NCBI RefSeq assembly: GCF_040869045.1
Contig: NC_090319.1
Span: 240,429,832-240,493,831, forward strand
Direction: 5' to 3'
Source of the DNA: Eurosta solidaginis
Taxonomy: Eukaryota > Arthropoda > Insecta > Diptera > Tephritidae
Length of the DNA stretch: 64,000 nt
A program made the translations under genes and the position numbers. The first letter of the stretch is position 1, and each line of letters begins with the position of its first letter. Shown in pieces: positions 11,026-23,107 of this stretch. The notes under the pieces are model-generated. The model was given only the letters and a program-made list of their open reading frames with translations. It searched no databases and was not told the DNA's origin.

Positions 11026-12842
11026 AACAAGTAAGGAAGGTTAAGTTCGGGTGTAACCGAACATTACATACTCAGTTGAGAGCTATGGTGACAACATAAG
11101 GGAAAATAACCATGTAGGAATATGAACCGAGGGAAACCCTGGAATGTGTTTGTATGACATGTGTATCAAATGAAAGGCATTAAAGAGTATTTTATGAGGC
11201 AGTGGTCCATAGTTCTATAGGTGGTCGCCTTTTCGAGATATCGCCATAAAGGGGGACCAGGGGTGACTCTAGAATATGTTTGTACGATATGGGTGTCAAA
11301 TGAAAGGTGTTAATGAGTATTTTAAAAATGCGTGGGGCTTAGTTCTATAGGTGGACGCCTTTTCGAGATATCGCCATAAAGGTGGACCAGGGGTGACTCT
11401 AGGATGTGTTTGTACGATATTGGTATCAAATTAATCGTATTAATGAGAGTTTTAAAAGGGAGTGGTGGTAGTTGTATATGTGAAGGCGTTTTCCAGATAT
11501 CAAAAGAAATGCGGACCAGGGTGACCCAGAACATCATCTGTTGGATACCGCTAATTTATTTATATATGTAATACCTGTCAAGATTTCAATGGTTTTTTAT
11601 TTCGCCCTGCAGAACATTTTCATTTTCTTCTACTTAATATGGTAGGTGTCACACCCATTTTACAAAGTTTTTTCTTAAGTTATATTTCGCGTAAATAGAC
11701 CAATCCAATTACCATGTTTCATCCCCTTTTTCGTATTTAGTATAGAATTATGGAATTTTTTTCATTTTTCGTAATTTTCGATATCGAAAAAGTGGACGTG
11801 GTCATAGTCGGATTTCGTTCATTTTTTATACCAAGATAAAGTGAGTTCAGATAAGTACGTGAACTAAGTTCAGTAAAGATATGTTGATTTTTGCTCAAGT
11901 TATCGTGTTAATGGCCATGCGGAAGGACACACGGACGACTGTGTATAAAAACTGGGCGTGGCTTCAACCGATTTCGCCCATTTTCACAGAAAACAGTTAA
12001 CGTCATAAAGTCTATGACCCTACCAAATTTCAAAAGGATTGGTAAGTTTTTGTTCGACTTATGGCATTAAAAGTATCCTAGGCAAATTAAATGAAAAAGG
12101 GCGGATCCACGCCCATTTTGAAATTTCCTTTTATTTTTGTATTTTGTTGCACCATATCATTACTGGAGTTGAATGTTGACATAATTTACTTATATACTGT
12201 AAAGATATTAAATTTTTTGTTAAAATTTTACTTTAAAAAAATTTTTTTTTTAAAAGTGGGTGTGGTCCTTCTCCGATTTTGCTAATTTTTATTAAACGCA
12301 CATATAGTAATAGGAGTAACATTCCTGCCAAATTTCATCACGATATCTTCAACGACTGCCAAATTACAGCTTGCAAAATTTTAAATTATCTTCTTTTAAA
12401 AGTGGACGGGGCCACGCCCATTGTCCAAAATTTTACTAATTTTCTATTCTGCCTCATATGTTCAACTCACCACCCAAATTTCATCGCGTTATCTGTCTTT
12501 GGTAATGAATTATTGGACTTTTTCTGTTTTTCGAAATTTTCGATATCGAAAAAGTGGGCGTGGTTATAGTCCGATATCATTCATTTTAAATAGCGATCTG
12601 AGATGAGCGCTCAGGAACCTACATGTCAAATTTCCTCAAGATACCTCAAAATTTACTCAAGTTATCGTGTTAACGGACAGACGGACGGACGGACATGGCT
12701 CAATCAAATTTTTTTTTTTTCGATCCTGATGATTTTGATATATGGAAGTCTATATCTATCTCGATTCCTTTATACCTGTACAACCAACCGTTATCCAATC
12801 AAACTTAATATACTCTGTGAGCTCTGCTCAACTGAGTATAAT
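11026..12842 (+). mobile_element. DINE-1/Helentron-like non-autonomous element, copy 1
   Basis: The left end holds a perfect 6-bp hairpin, GTTCGGGTGTAACCGAAC (11046-11063). The right end is CTCTGCTCAACTGAGTATAA. Near the right end a short (GGAC)n microsatellite (12675-12695) is followed by ACATGGCTC, a GATCCTGAT box, a TATATGGAAG box and TACCTGTACA. This order resembles the 3' part of DINE-1/mini-me elements of flies, which are regarded as Helentron-type Helitrons. No protein is encoded. A second copy lies inverted at 17114-18190. The family link is inference from arrangement; the repeat relationship between the two copies is seen directly. Confidence 0.68.
11143..11525 (+). repeat. three 129-bp tandem units inside the DINE-like element
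   Basis: Units begin at about 11143, 11272 and 11401 with GAATGTGTTTGTA-like sequence. Each contains TATCAAATGAAAGG, AGTTCTATAGGTGG and a CGAGATATCGCC box, and ends near GGACCAGGGGTGACTCTA. Spacing is 129 bp both times. The unit is recognisably related, in reverse orientation, to the 129-bp units at 39262-39790. Confidence 0.8.
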
Positions 12843-13585
12843 GAAACCACGCATCCGGTACCTCCCTTAAACATCAGATATAAATACATGTTAAACATTG
12901 TATAAGTTATATACCAAGTTGTGAATTTTAATATCATCCCACCAAGTGGTGTCAGTTTCTCAAAAGAGTACGAAAATATTCCTACGTCGTATTGAAATGC
13001 GTATATGTGTTAAGGTATTTCCCACGACTTTCATGAAAACGGCTACCATTGAATCTGATTAGGTTAGGTTGAACTGGCCGGTCAATAGGGACCTCACATA
13101 GACTGAATGTGTCCATGGTGTTAGTAGACTTTGTTTGACGACCAAACGGAAGAACCCCAATCAGGTACCAGGACTTATCTTATAGTATATCTCCATCCTC
13201 TACGCAAATACTAGAAGTTTTCTAGGACCTAGCTTAATTGCTGCCTCGAGATTTGGCAACTCTCCCGCCCCTAATAACTGGAGCCTTGACCTGGCGAGTG
13301 CAGGACATGAACACAGAACGTGCTCAACCTTTTCTGCCTTTCTACACCTGATGTTACTGACGAGATCTAGCTTATAAGCATGTGACACCAGAAGACAGGG
13401 TCCAGTTAGTTTGCCCATCGTGAGCCTTAAGTCTTCTCTCTTCAGAGATATGAGCCACTTTGTGAATCTAATATCGCAGGCTTTGCACATGATATAAGAC
13501 ATTTTTCAGCCCCGCGATTTTTTCTACGCCTTTCCTGCTTGATGTGTCTGTCTTCTTGTAATTTCTCCCAAATGGATTGGGATGC

Positions 13586-14005
13586 CTTTTGTTGTTTTTG
13601 TAGCGATAAGGACACTACCCGAAGGCCTTGGGGAGTGTTATCGACGTTAGTTGTCCTCTGCCGTATGCAGATCCGGTACGTTCCGGTAACAAGCACCATT
13701 AAGGTACTAGCCCTACCATCGCGGGAGCGATTTATTATGACCACATGAAACCTTCTAGGCCATACCGCCCTCCCACCCCTACATCCATGAGGAACTTGGG
13801 GTCGCCAGAGCTTTGGGTGTTAAAGAAACAAGATTCACCACGGGTAGGTGGTCTTGACAATTGGGTTAGATAAGCTTTATCTTGCGCTGGTGACCCCTTG
13901 AGAGGTTTGCGCTACACAACCCCTGGAACATATTTGTTATTTTAGTCTTCTCTTACGACAGGCATACCTATAGGGGGTATATTCTAAACACCCTAACCCG
14001 CTGGT
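13586..14005 (-). mobile_element. CAA-tailed SINE-like repeat, copy 1
   Basis: On the minus strand this repeat reads from a segment containing GGGTTAGGGTGTTTAGAATA, through TCTGGCGACCCCAAGTTCCTCA, TTACCGGAACGTACCG and CCTTCGGG, to a tail of CAAAAACAACAAAA at 13586. The same order is present at 32701-33071, which has a clean TSD. It interrupts the C-terminal part of LINE copy A, as comparison with copy B (18640-18760) shows. I find no protein and no convincing Pol III box, so it may be a short LINE-mobilised repeat. Family name unknown to me. Confidence 0.65.
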
Positions 14006-15314
14006 TTCCAATGCTTCTTTGCATTCTAGAACACTCCTTGATGAAGTGTGAGATTATTGCCTTAATCGCCGCCTGATTATCTGTATATATATTGACGCGA
14101 CGGTTTTCTTCACGGTTATAATTTTTGCCTGAAAGACGCTGCAGTAATCTGGCAGCCTGTAGGATCTAATTGCTTCTGGATCGACACAGTAACCCGCAGA
14201 GTCTACCCCTTCAATTTGGAACCATCTGTATACACATGTATATTATTTTCTGCCATTTCTGCACCCTGGCACCAACCCTCCGTCAGGCACAGGACCATAT
14301 ATTCCGTTTGCGCGATATTAGATGGCGCTATACTGCTATGGCCATATGGCCTGCACTCAAGCTGCCCCGAGGCCTTAAGCCTTGTTAAAGTTACTAAGGC
14401 GATGTTTTTGGCCATTAGGTTTGCAGGTGGGATGTGTAGAATGGCTTGCAATGCTGCTGTCGGGGTAGTTTTTATGGCTCCTGTTATGCTAATCATTAAT
14501 ACTCTGTATGCCCCCTCAAAGTTTTTGGTATACGTACTTTTTTGTGTGGCTGTCCACCAAACAAGATCTCCCTTGTAAAGTATTGGCTTCACAATTTCCC
14601 TAAAAACCAAATGAGAGAGTTTTGGTGGTAAACCCCACATGCATCGTAGCATCTTCTTGCATGCACACAGTGCCGCAGAGGCTTTCTTCGCTCTCTCTTC
14701 CACATGGAGTTTCCTCGACAACTTACTATCTAGTATAACTCCTATATACTTTGTGCTATATTTTTTTGTAGGGATGCCCCTCCGAGCTTGAGCGTAGTCT
14801 AATTAGAGACCTTCAATTTCCTAGTAAATAATGGTAGATCAGTTTTTTCTGCGTTGGTGGCTAACCCGACTCCCGACACATTTACATCCCGAAGTGCCTG
14901 ATCCATCAGAGAGCTGATTATTGTTAGCCATCTGCCGCTTATGATGGCTGAAACTCATATGCATATGCCGTAATTTTGACTGGTTCTCCATCGAACCGGC
15001 TAAGCAATTGGTTTATAACCACTGTCTACAGCGTTGGTGATAGAACCCCACCCTTCCTCGCACAGACCCCATTGTGATGTGATCATTCTGTGGCTTAGCA
15101 TGGAGCCCATCCAGCTTCTTAAAGCTGGGTGAACTTCAATCGAGTTGAGACTGTCCATGAGTGCTCGAGACATTGTTGAGAGCTCCGGCTAAGTCCATAA
15201 AAACAACTAGTGAATATTCCTGGTGTTCCAGAGCTTTCTCTATATTCGCGACCACCCTATGCAATGCAATACCTACTTACTTGACAATATTGACCGAAAA
15301 ATATTAATATTATT

Positions 15315-15378
15315 GTGAAAAAGCGTCAGGCGCTCGATATTCGAAAAATATGGCACAAAGCGCCCACGCCTTTTTCGC
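15315..15378. repeat. long hairpin in a foreign segment within LINE copy A
   Basis: GTGAAAAAGCGTCAGGCGCT (15315-15334) pairs almost completely with AGCGCCCACGCCTTTTTCGC (15359-15378), leaving a 24-base loop. It lies in an AT-rich segment (about 15260-15540) that breaks the LINE between endonuclease and RT. Origin unknown. Confidence 0.7.
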
Positions 15379-17113
15379 TATATTACCAGTATTTTTCGTT
15401 CATGATTGTTTTAAACTTATTTTGAAAATTATTTTTATCTTTTAAGTTCGACATACTAAAAGAGCGTGTTTTTTAGTTTTTTAACTATATTTATGTGCTT
15501 GTAACTCTATAAGCCAACCAATATAAGCGTGTTAAAAAGGGACTCACCTCCATTATTAATATCGTTCCCTCCCCATACGCTGTGATGCCCATTCGCATCC
15601 GCGCCTATGAGAAGCCGTCCGCTGCACGCTTCTTGATCCACCAGCATTTCGAACTCCTCTGGTGGGGCGTCCGCGTTATGGGCCATGTAATAGGATGCCA
15701 GGATAAGGAACGGTTCTTCCTTCCCCCTATTGCGCCCACTGCTAGGTCTTCTGTGCTGTACACAACATACACTAATATAGGTGTTTCCTTACCATGACTG
15801 CAGCTCTAACCCTGCCTTCCATCTTTGTATAATAAACGCTGATACCTTCAACGCTGAGTCCAGAAACCTTTCCTTCAGGTGAGAGCCATGGGTCCTGTAT
15901 GAGCGCCACATCAAACTAACCCTCCTCAAAATTCAGGGGAGCTCACTCAATGCCACTTTAGCTTTTTGGAGGTTTATCTGTAAGAATCGCCATGGAGCTG
16001 TCTGTCTCTCCAAATTATCCGCCAATGCGCTCACGCAATGGATTTTTTCCACTGTCAGAGTCTGTAGGTCCGTTTCACCCTCCCCTGTTCAAAGCGTCTT
16101 TGTTAGACTCGCTGCATCATTGAGCTATTTGTCCACTTCCAACATATACCCCTTAACGCCTATACCGTTGTCTATTTCTGCTAATTCCAGTTCCTCGAGA
16201 TCCTTTCCTACCTCTCCTGCTTTAAGCATGTTGCCGTTTTTCCTAAGGCTCGCAGTATCATTGATTTGCTTGTGCACCTATACCACCGCGCCTTTGTCCC
16301 CGTCATTTGCCGCTTCTTTTAGGTTCTCCAGGTCCTTTTCCACCTCCCCTGCTTTCAGCGAGTTGGGGTTATTGTCCTAAGGACTCCTCTTTTTAGGGCG
16401 CATAAAAATACTACCTGCACCCCAGAACATTTTCCCAAGCTGTAAGTGCAACAGATCCTCTTGCCTCTCGGGGCTTCTTGTTCTTCGATGCGGTTGCCAA
16501 ATTGAGGTTTGCTCGCAGCAAAGAGTTTGTCAGTGAATTGTCTTCGACATTCCAATATTTTGAGAGGGTCCGAGATAGGGTGTGTTGTAAGGCCGTCATT
16601 ACTTCCCGAGGCAGCCCGGTATCGGGAAGGTCCGCGTAAAACCCTAGATTAGGAGCTTGGCAGTTCTTGGTCACCGACATTCCGCCGCCCTCCTGTGAAG
16701 CGAAACGGCGTAGATGCAGGCCCTAAATCGCTCAGCCCCACAGACGGGCGCTATTGAGTTCGGCTAAGCCCACACACCAACGACAATGTACCTGCTATAG
16801 TGAGGGATTTCATCTGATTAGTCGTTCACTATTCTCTCCATATTTTTCCCTCCCTCTGCTTTTTAATCATTCCATATAATTCCTTCTAATTTTTTCCTCC
16901 TCCGATTATATATCTGATTGTAAAACTCCTTCTCCCCATTTTTTCCGCCAAGAGATATCTTTAGGCGCATGCCTGCAAACGGTTAGATCATAGAGATGAC
17001 CATATGTGTATGATGGATCGGCGAAGCTGAAACTATATGTACTTGTCTAGACCGCATCCTTACTCCCACTCCTTTACTCCAATCCGTAGGTATGCCTTTA
17101 CGGTTTTTTGTTT

Positions 17114-18190
17114 TTATACTCAGCGTGCTTTGAACACAGAGTATATTAAATTTGATTGGATAACGGTTGGTTGTACAGGTATAAAGGAATCGAGATAAAT
17201 ATAGACTTCCATATATCAAAATCATCACTGTCGAAAAAAAATTTTAATTGAGCCATGTCCGTCCGTCCGTCCGTCCGTCTGTCCGTTAACACGATAACTT
17301 GAGTAAATTTTGAGATATATTCACCAAATTTTGTACACGAGCTTATCTGAACCCAGAACAGATCGGTATTGAAAATGAGCGAAATCGGATGATAACCACG
17401 CCCATTTTTTATATATATAACATTTTGGAAAACACAAAAACCTGATTATTTAGTAAATAATACACCTAGAACGTTGAAATTTGACGTATGGACTGATATT
17501 GAAACTCTTAATAAAAACTTGGAAACATTTTTTTAATAGGGCGTGGCACCGCCCACTTGTGATAAAATCAATTTTACAAATATTATTATTCATAAATCAA
17601 AAATCCTTAAACCTATCGTAACAAAAGTCGCCAGAGTGGTTGTCTTTACTATAAGGAATGCTTTGAAGAAAAATTAAACAAATCGGTTAAGGACCACGTC
17701 CACTTTTATATAAAAGATTTTTAAAAGGGTCGTGGACGAATAAAATAAGCTAAATCTTTGCAAAAAAGAGCTTTATATCAATGGAATTTCATTTTCCAAG
17801 TGAATTTATAACACTAAATTGAAAAAACTTAAAATTTAAAAAAATGGGCTTGGCACCGCCCCTTTTATGACAGCAATTTCTTATGTTGCGGGAGCCATAA
17901 CCCGAAGAAAAATTAACGGATCGTAATAAAATTGGGTACACAGATTTTCCCTATAGCAGGAAATATTTCTAGAAAAAATTAACGGGATCGGTTAAAGACC
18001 ACGGCAACTTAGATATAAAACAAATTTAAAAGGGTCGTAGACTAGAATAATAAGCTATAACTTAGCAAAAAATAGTTTTAAATCATTGATATTTCACTAG
18101 AAACGTAATTTATCTGAAATGAAATGTGAAATTGAAGCTCACGCTGAATATATAATGTTCGGTTACACCCGAACTTAGACACCTTTACTT
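17114..18190 (-). mobile_element. DINE-1/Helentron-like element, copy 2
   Basis: This is the inverted, shorter relative of 11026-12842. The plus-strand start TATACTCAG (17115) is the 3' end of the element. Then come TTGATTGGATAACGGTTGG, TACAGGTATAAAGGAATCG, the (GTCC)n microsatellite at 17258-17285 and repeated GCGTGGCACCGCCC boxes. The 5' hairpin GTTCGGTTACACCCGAAC closes it at 18158-18175. It lacks the three 129-bp units. No protein is encoded. Confidence 0.68.
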
Positions 18191-18230
18191 CTTTTCTTTG
18201 ATCTTGAGCGGCGGGAAATGCCTTAGGTTA

Positions 18231-19062
18231 GGTTAGGTTGAACTGGCCAGACCTCGCATAGACTGATGAGTCCGTAGTGTTGCCAGAAGTTTATTTAACG
18301 ACCAAACTGAGAAACCATCAAAAAGCAGGGCCAATGCTATAAAATAACTCCGTCCTCTTGGCAAATACTATAATCTTTCTAGGACTTATGCCACTTGCTG
18401 CTTCTAGATATGACAGCTGTATCACTGCTAAAAGCTGGAGTCTGTTAGTGATCGATCGTTTCCTTTTCCAACCCGCACTTCCTATATCTGCTATCATTGG
18501 CCAAGCCTAATTTAAAGGTATGCAACTCCAGAAGGCAGTTTCCAGTCAGAATACCCGTCATGAGTTTACAGTCCTCTCTTTTTAATGATAGAAGCAACTT
18601 TTCTTGGCTAAGGTTGTAAGGCCTATACATAATTTTCGACACTTTACAGCCCCGTGCATGGACCCACGCCTTTCCCGCTTGGTCAACAATGTGCACCTCT
18701 GGCCCCCGCTTAATCTCGCCCAATATAATTGGGACGTCTACGGAGCAAGCTTCAAGGCATGCGCCCGTTTTAGCTAGTTCATCCGCTTGTTCATTCACAT
18801 CTGTTCGCATATGCCCTAGGACGCATAATATAGATGTATGCTTCTCCCTGTCCCGATTCTTTCCAGGGATTGCTAACACTCTAACACACTTTTAGATGCT
18901 GTGCTATGCGAGATTATTGCCTTAATTGCTGATTGCTGTCAATATAAAAGTTAACACGGCTGCAGTTTAAGCTATTATCTTCCAGAGTCTCTGCTGCTTT
19001 GGTTACGGCTAATACTTCCGCTTGGAAAACGCTAGATTGATCTGGCAACTTGTAGCCTTGTT
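18231..19062 (-). mobile_element. I/LOA-type LINE, copy B, 5'-truncated
   Basis: The 3' tail (TTAGGTTAGGTTAGGTTGAA, then CTGGCCAGACCTCGCATAGA) starts at 18231. The minus frame 18445-18879 carries HMRTDVNEQADELAKTGA, the end of RNase H, and a C-terminal domain with LSLKREDCKLMTGILTGNCL and RYRKCGLEKETIDH. Upstream, about 18880-19060, SSVFQAEVLAVTKAAETLED and a damaged second Asp motif remain. It is truncated within RNase H. This copy is the reference for locating the SINE-like insertion in copy A. Confidence 0.8.
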
Positions 19063-19103
19063 ATGTTTCAAGTAAGTATTTGTATCTCTACTGCTTCTGA
19101 TCA

Positions 19104-19300
19104 CACGGTTGGAAAGGTCTTGTCGCCAATTCCTGCTTTATTCCTTTACTTGTGACAGATTTCAAACGGTTGGAGAGGCCTGGTCGCCAATCCGTCTCCT
19201 GATTTGTATCATGTTCCCTATATTGCAGGCTATTATTACCATTATTTTATAATTCTGACTCCGTTAATTATACGGTTGGAGAGGCCTTAAGACCAATCCG
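19104..19300 (+). repeat. three irregularly spaced copies of a 30-bp motif
   Basis: A motif close to ACGGTTGGAGAGGCCTGGTC, followed by GCCAATCCGT, recurs near 19104, 19164 and 19271 with unrelated AT-rich spacers of different length. I do not know its role. Confidence 0.55.
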
Positions 19301-19798
19301 TACTTTCTTCAGTCCCCTCCAATTGTGCAGTTTGTTTTCCACCCGCAAAGATGAGCTGTTAAATGTGCGCTACTACGCAGATTAAGTGAGATATGCAAGA
19401 CTTTTGCAAATGATCAACCATTGCAAAGTGTCAAATATCATGGGCAAGTTTTATGACATTAAAAAGCTCAGAGAGTAGTTCGCTAGACCCTTCAATTTCC
19501 ATTCCATTTTCATCTGTTTATTATCTACTTTGAAACGACAGCCACTGCAGTTTTAAATAGTATCATATTAGAGTCAGAATTTGGGCATACCTGCACTGAA
19601 AGAAAAAGAATGGTAAAATCAACCGAAATACGGGTCAACTCAACCGAAATTTCTGTTAATTTTTATCCATCGCAACAAGATGTTGAATCAACTGCGCACA
19701 AATCGTTGATTGGTAATTGACCGTTTTAGTAGTCAAATGAACAAAAAAAAGTTGTTGTGACAGCTTTGTACGAAAGTACATATGTTGCCATATACATA

Positions 19799-20150
19799 AA
19801 TAAATAAATATAAGGCGCGATAATCTCCGAAGAGATCTAAGGCGGAGCTTCTCTTCCAATTTGCGTCGTGCTCCTCTTGATTTTCCCTACAAATTGGTCG
19901 GACGGGATCTACATGTTTTATGCCGACTCCGAACGGCATCTGCAAGGCAGATGAGTTTTCACTGAGAGCTTTTCATGGCAGAAATATACTCGGAGCGCTT
20001 GCCAAACACTGCCGAGGGGCGACGCCGCTTAGAGAAATTTTCTTCTAATAGAAAAACCTTATCTCTAAAATTTTAATGTTGCTTTGTCCGGGGTGCGAAC
20101 CGAGGGCAAACGGTGTGGCAGGCGGAGCACGCTACCATCACACCATGGTG
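19799..20150 (-). mobile_element. tRNA-derived SINE, copy 1 (full length)
   Basis: Read on the minus strand, the head resembles a tRNA. A box-A-like GTGTGATGGTAGCGTGC is followed after about 30 bases by the B box GGTTCGCACCC. The body holds CCTCGGCAGTGTTTGGCAAG and CCGTTCGGAGTCGGC, and the tail ends in TATTTATTTATT. A 12-bp TSD, GCCATATACATA, flanks it at 19787-19798 and 20151-20162, fixing both ends. SINEs are Pol III transcripts moved by LINE proteins; the partner LINE is not evident. Truncated relatives lie at 31657-31905 and 51531-51775. Confidence 0.9.
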
Positions 20151-20212
20151 GCCATATACATACATACGTAAATATGTGAATACATAGATACGCATGCTTG
20201 CTACATATACAT

Positions 20213-20612
20213 TAGACTGGGTCGATTTTTTAACCGATATCGCGCCATCGATCTTTCGATAGGATTTGGGCTTAGGAAACAAAAGTTCCACTACACATAC
20301 CCAAAAAAATTATTTTCGAGCCTGCAAAAAAATGGCGAAAGGGTAAATTTTTCGACAAAAGCACTTCAAAGCCCTCAAAATAACTGTTATCGCCAAGGTT
20401 TTTATAACAGTTTTTTGAAAAGAAATAATATTTTTAGGGCAATGAGGAGTGTTTTGGCCGAAAAATTTACCCTCTCGCCATTTTTTTTGCAGGCTCGAAA
20501 ATTATTTTTTTGGGTATGCGTAGTGGACCTTTTTTTCCTAAGCCCAAATCCCACCGAAAAATCGATGGCGCGATATCGGTTAACTTGCGTCCATACAAAT
20601 CGACACAGGTTA
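20213..20612. mobile_element. foldback MITE, hAT-type, copy 1
   Basis: This 400-bp element has arms of about 170 bp that are near-perfect inverted repeats, so it can fold into one long hairpin. Outer ends are TAGACTGGGTCGATTT (20213) and its inverted partner, AAATCGACACAGGTTA ending at 20612. It is flanked by an 8-bp TSD, ATATACAT (20205-20212 and 20613-20620). No coding capacity. The 8-bp TSD and its T2/A7 pattern suggest mobilisation by a hAT transposase (inference). Copy 2 is at 53053-53458. Confidence 0.9.
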
Positions 20613-21762
20613 ATATACATACATATGTACGCACTTAGTTCGGTTAGAACTTCAATTGGGCTTACATCAAATATGCTGGCACACATTAAACATTATACAC
20701 TTTATTATTTTTTTTTTTTATTAAACGCACTTTCACCAAATTTTATACTTTATAATTTATTTAATTTATAGCTTTGAACTTCCCTTTGCAAACAGAAATG
20801 AAAATAGTAGTCACAAAACTGATTCTCAATTCTTTCAGTTGCAGCTCAGCTCATTCTCAATTCCTTCTCTCGCATGTAGTTGCCACACTTGATTGTTTGG
20901 AACTTGTAATATAAATGTTTGGCATAACATTTTAAATAGAGAACTTGTAAGTTATAGAAAAGTAAAGAATCAAATCGCTAGAAGTTAATTCACCACTGGA
21001 GTAACTTTACATGTAGGTAATCCGCCACGTTTAATTTTCGTAACACTTTAAACTGAAACGATTCCAAAACAACTCAAATTTTATGTTGTCGGAAACATCA
21101 ACATTAAAAAAGGATGTTTTTTATTATCTTACTAAATTCGTTCGCGTGAGTGAAAAATCGTAAAAACTTGAACAAAATGTTACTAACTTTGGAAAAATCC
21201 TGTTCGTTCAAACAAAACGTTTGAAACAAGGGGGCGCAATTTTGCATTTCGCTTGGAAGAGAAGTTGCAAAATTGTACCCGATAAATAGGTGTCCCGGTA
21301 TCACATAATTTTTTGCACAGTAAATTCAAAAATGGGTTTTTAGTTTTGTATTGAAGACTAATAAACTAGTTTTTTGTTGTTTTCCTATTTTGTGTGTTTT
21401 TTCGATTTAGTGGTGTCTTTTTTTGGTATTTTTTTTTTAAACAAGTGGCACCATCGTCATAAGTGCAAAGTAGAGAGCGCAGTGAGCGTAAAATTCTCTT
21501 TGAAATTTGTTCATTTATTGACTGTTGATCGCTGTTGAAATAACCTGTAAAATCAGTTGTGTTAACAGAAAAATCAGTTAGATTGATGAGTCAATTTTAC
21601 AGAATTTTGTTAACTTAAGAGCGACAATTTCTCTTCTGTTGAAATGACGAAACTAATTTGTTCGCTTGACGAAGAACTCGGTCCAATTAACCACAATTCG
21701 ATCAATTTCACCGAATCTTCGGAACCGATTTGTTGATTTTACTAGCAAAATTTCTTTCAGTG

Positions 21763-22805
21763 TGGATCCCCATTTCTACCAGAAGTCAAAATTGCCAAAG
21801 TGCTGTGGTTAACTTAAACTGGAAAACCTTTTTTACCTAAAAGGGAAATGTTAAAAAAAATCCTAAAAATGCAACTTGCCTGCAGGGCGCAGGTGGGTAT
21901 ATACAAACACCCATCAAGTTGCAGTACTGCATAAATCATCAACTGGTGAGATAATTAAGCAGTATGCACATATTTACCAGAAAAAGCAGAGCACTTAGGT
22001 CGCGACGTTGGCAATGGAAACGCGGAACAGGCCTTAAAGTCTAGAGGCAAAAGAGCAGAGAGCAAACTGTAAATTGTTTTGATTTGGATGATATTTATCT
22101 AAATTGGTGTGCATATTATTGTTGTTGCTCGGCAAAGTTACAGTGTGCATACTCCCATTATACGTGTGTACATACATATTTTATTAATATGAAGTACCGT
22201 TATTGATTTTGAAAAATTGTGTGCAATATGTGCTACCATTACTGCGTTTTCCTAGTCTGAAAGGTTTTGAGAAGGCTGCGCTGGCCGTGAGTTTAATGCC
22301 ATATCCTCTTCAAGCGGAGCTTGAATTTTTCCATCTTAAGTTGCTTGATGCACTTCATATTTTTAATATTTTACCCGATTAGCGTTGCAAAATATTCCAT
22401 TTTTACCGAGACATGCCGTATTTTTCACTACATTTGAAAGGTCACTCCGAGAATTGCATTGACCCTGCATTTCTACAAAAACAATGAATATTAAAACATG
22501 AGAACAGTACAGGATTTTTCGTTGTTGTACAATATCTTGCACAATACATTGAAAAGAGGCATGTTTCAAATTTACGAAGTCCCTTCATCTTAAACAAATT
22601 TGATGCGTTTATATATATACCCGGTCTCAACATAGAATAAATGTTTTATGGAGCAGTAGATGTCGTTATGAGAGTATAACTGCTTGTTATTTTTAACCGC
22701 AATAAACTACAAAAGCCTCATATCAAATATCAACAGAAATCAGCTGTTCTCTCAATCATATATAAATAAAAACTTATGCGCTTGCGCTGCCATTTGGCGA
22801 ATGTT
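21763..22805. other. no recognised feature
   Basis: About 1 kb of AT-rich, apparently unique sequence. Short frames show no domain, and I see no terminal repeats or tandem repeats. Confidence 0.5.
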
Positions 22806-23042
22806 AGCAACTGCCGGTAATGCAGTGTTAGTCCTAAACAAATATTCACAATAGTGCCATAGAACAAATAGATTTCTTTGTGTGCTCGCAATCGTTTATT
22901 TTGAACAAATTATTTTAATAAAATATAGCTAAACAAAAGCACTACGAATCTTTACAACCTAAACTTTATTTATAGATTTGGATTCCAAATAAGAGCGAAA
23001 AAGGGACCTGCACATAAAAACAGCAATTAGAAATAATACATA
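22806..23042 (+). repeat. dispersed 240-270-bp repeat, copy 1
   Basis: The segment starting AGCAACTGCCGGTAATGCAG and ending with AGCAATTAGAAATAATA is repeated in the same orientation at 60637-60908. The match includes ATTCACAATAGTGCCATAG and AGATTTGGATTCCAAATAAG. No coding content. It lies just left of the PLE palindrome here and just left of the LTR element at the other site. Confidence 0.8.
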
Positions 23043-23107
23043 AGATTTTTAATGATTCCATTTATAATCCCCTGACAATAACGATATACTTGAAATATTT
23101 TATTTAA

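Larger units (their letters stand above)
13200..16680 (-). pseudogene. LINE ORF1, endonuclease, RT and RNase H remnants
   Basis: The minus frames include an ORF1-like segment starting MSVTKNCQAPNLGFYADLPD (16680). The endonuclease follows, with FLQINLQKAKVALSEL, FDVALIQDPWLSPEGKVSG and ADANGHHSVWGG. The Glu of the usual QEPW is Asp here. RT C-terminal segment REIVKPILYKGDLVWW (about 14590) leads to the RNase H motif NNIHVYTDGSKLKG (about 14205-14245). Then come IYTDNQAAIKAI (about 14080) and the C-terminal TGPCLLVSHAYKLDL with a Cys cluster (13300-13420). There are many stops and frame changes, so nothing here can make a full protein. Confidence 0.78.
13058..16800 (-). mobile_element. I/LOA-type LINE, copy A, near full length but degenerate
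   Basis: Read on the minus strand this copy runs from an ORF1 region (about 16680) through the endonuclease (about 15560-15960), RT (about 14600-15250) and RNase H (about 14030-14250) to a C-terminal domain (13200-13500). Its 3' end carries a conserved tail, GAACTGGCCGGTCAATAG in plus sense, next to TTAGGTTAGG. The same tail is shared with copies at 18231 and 47600. It is interrupted by a CAA-tailed repeat (13586-14005) and by a foreign segment with a hairpin (about 15260-15540). The 5' limit is approximate. Confidence 0.8.
19594..21762. mobile_element. candidate TIR element hosting a SINE and a MITE
   Basis: CACTGAAAGAAA at 19594 is matched in inverted form by TTTCTTTCAGTG ending at 21762. 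A second shared block, GTAAAATCAAC, lies 10-15 bases further in on each side. Inside are the SINE at 19799-20150 and the foldback element at 20213-20612; the rest is AT-rich and non-coding. I could not find a convincing TSD (only TG/TG), so the two ends might belong to separate copies. Confidence 0.45.

Noticed and set aside
20075..20150. tRNA gene on the minus strand
   Set aside because: The tRNA-like head belongs to a SINE with body, tail and a 12-bp TSD; the acceptor pairing of a true tRNA is not evident.
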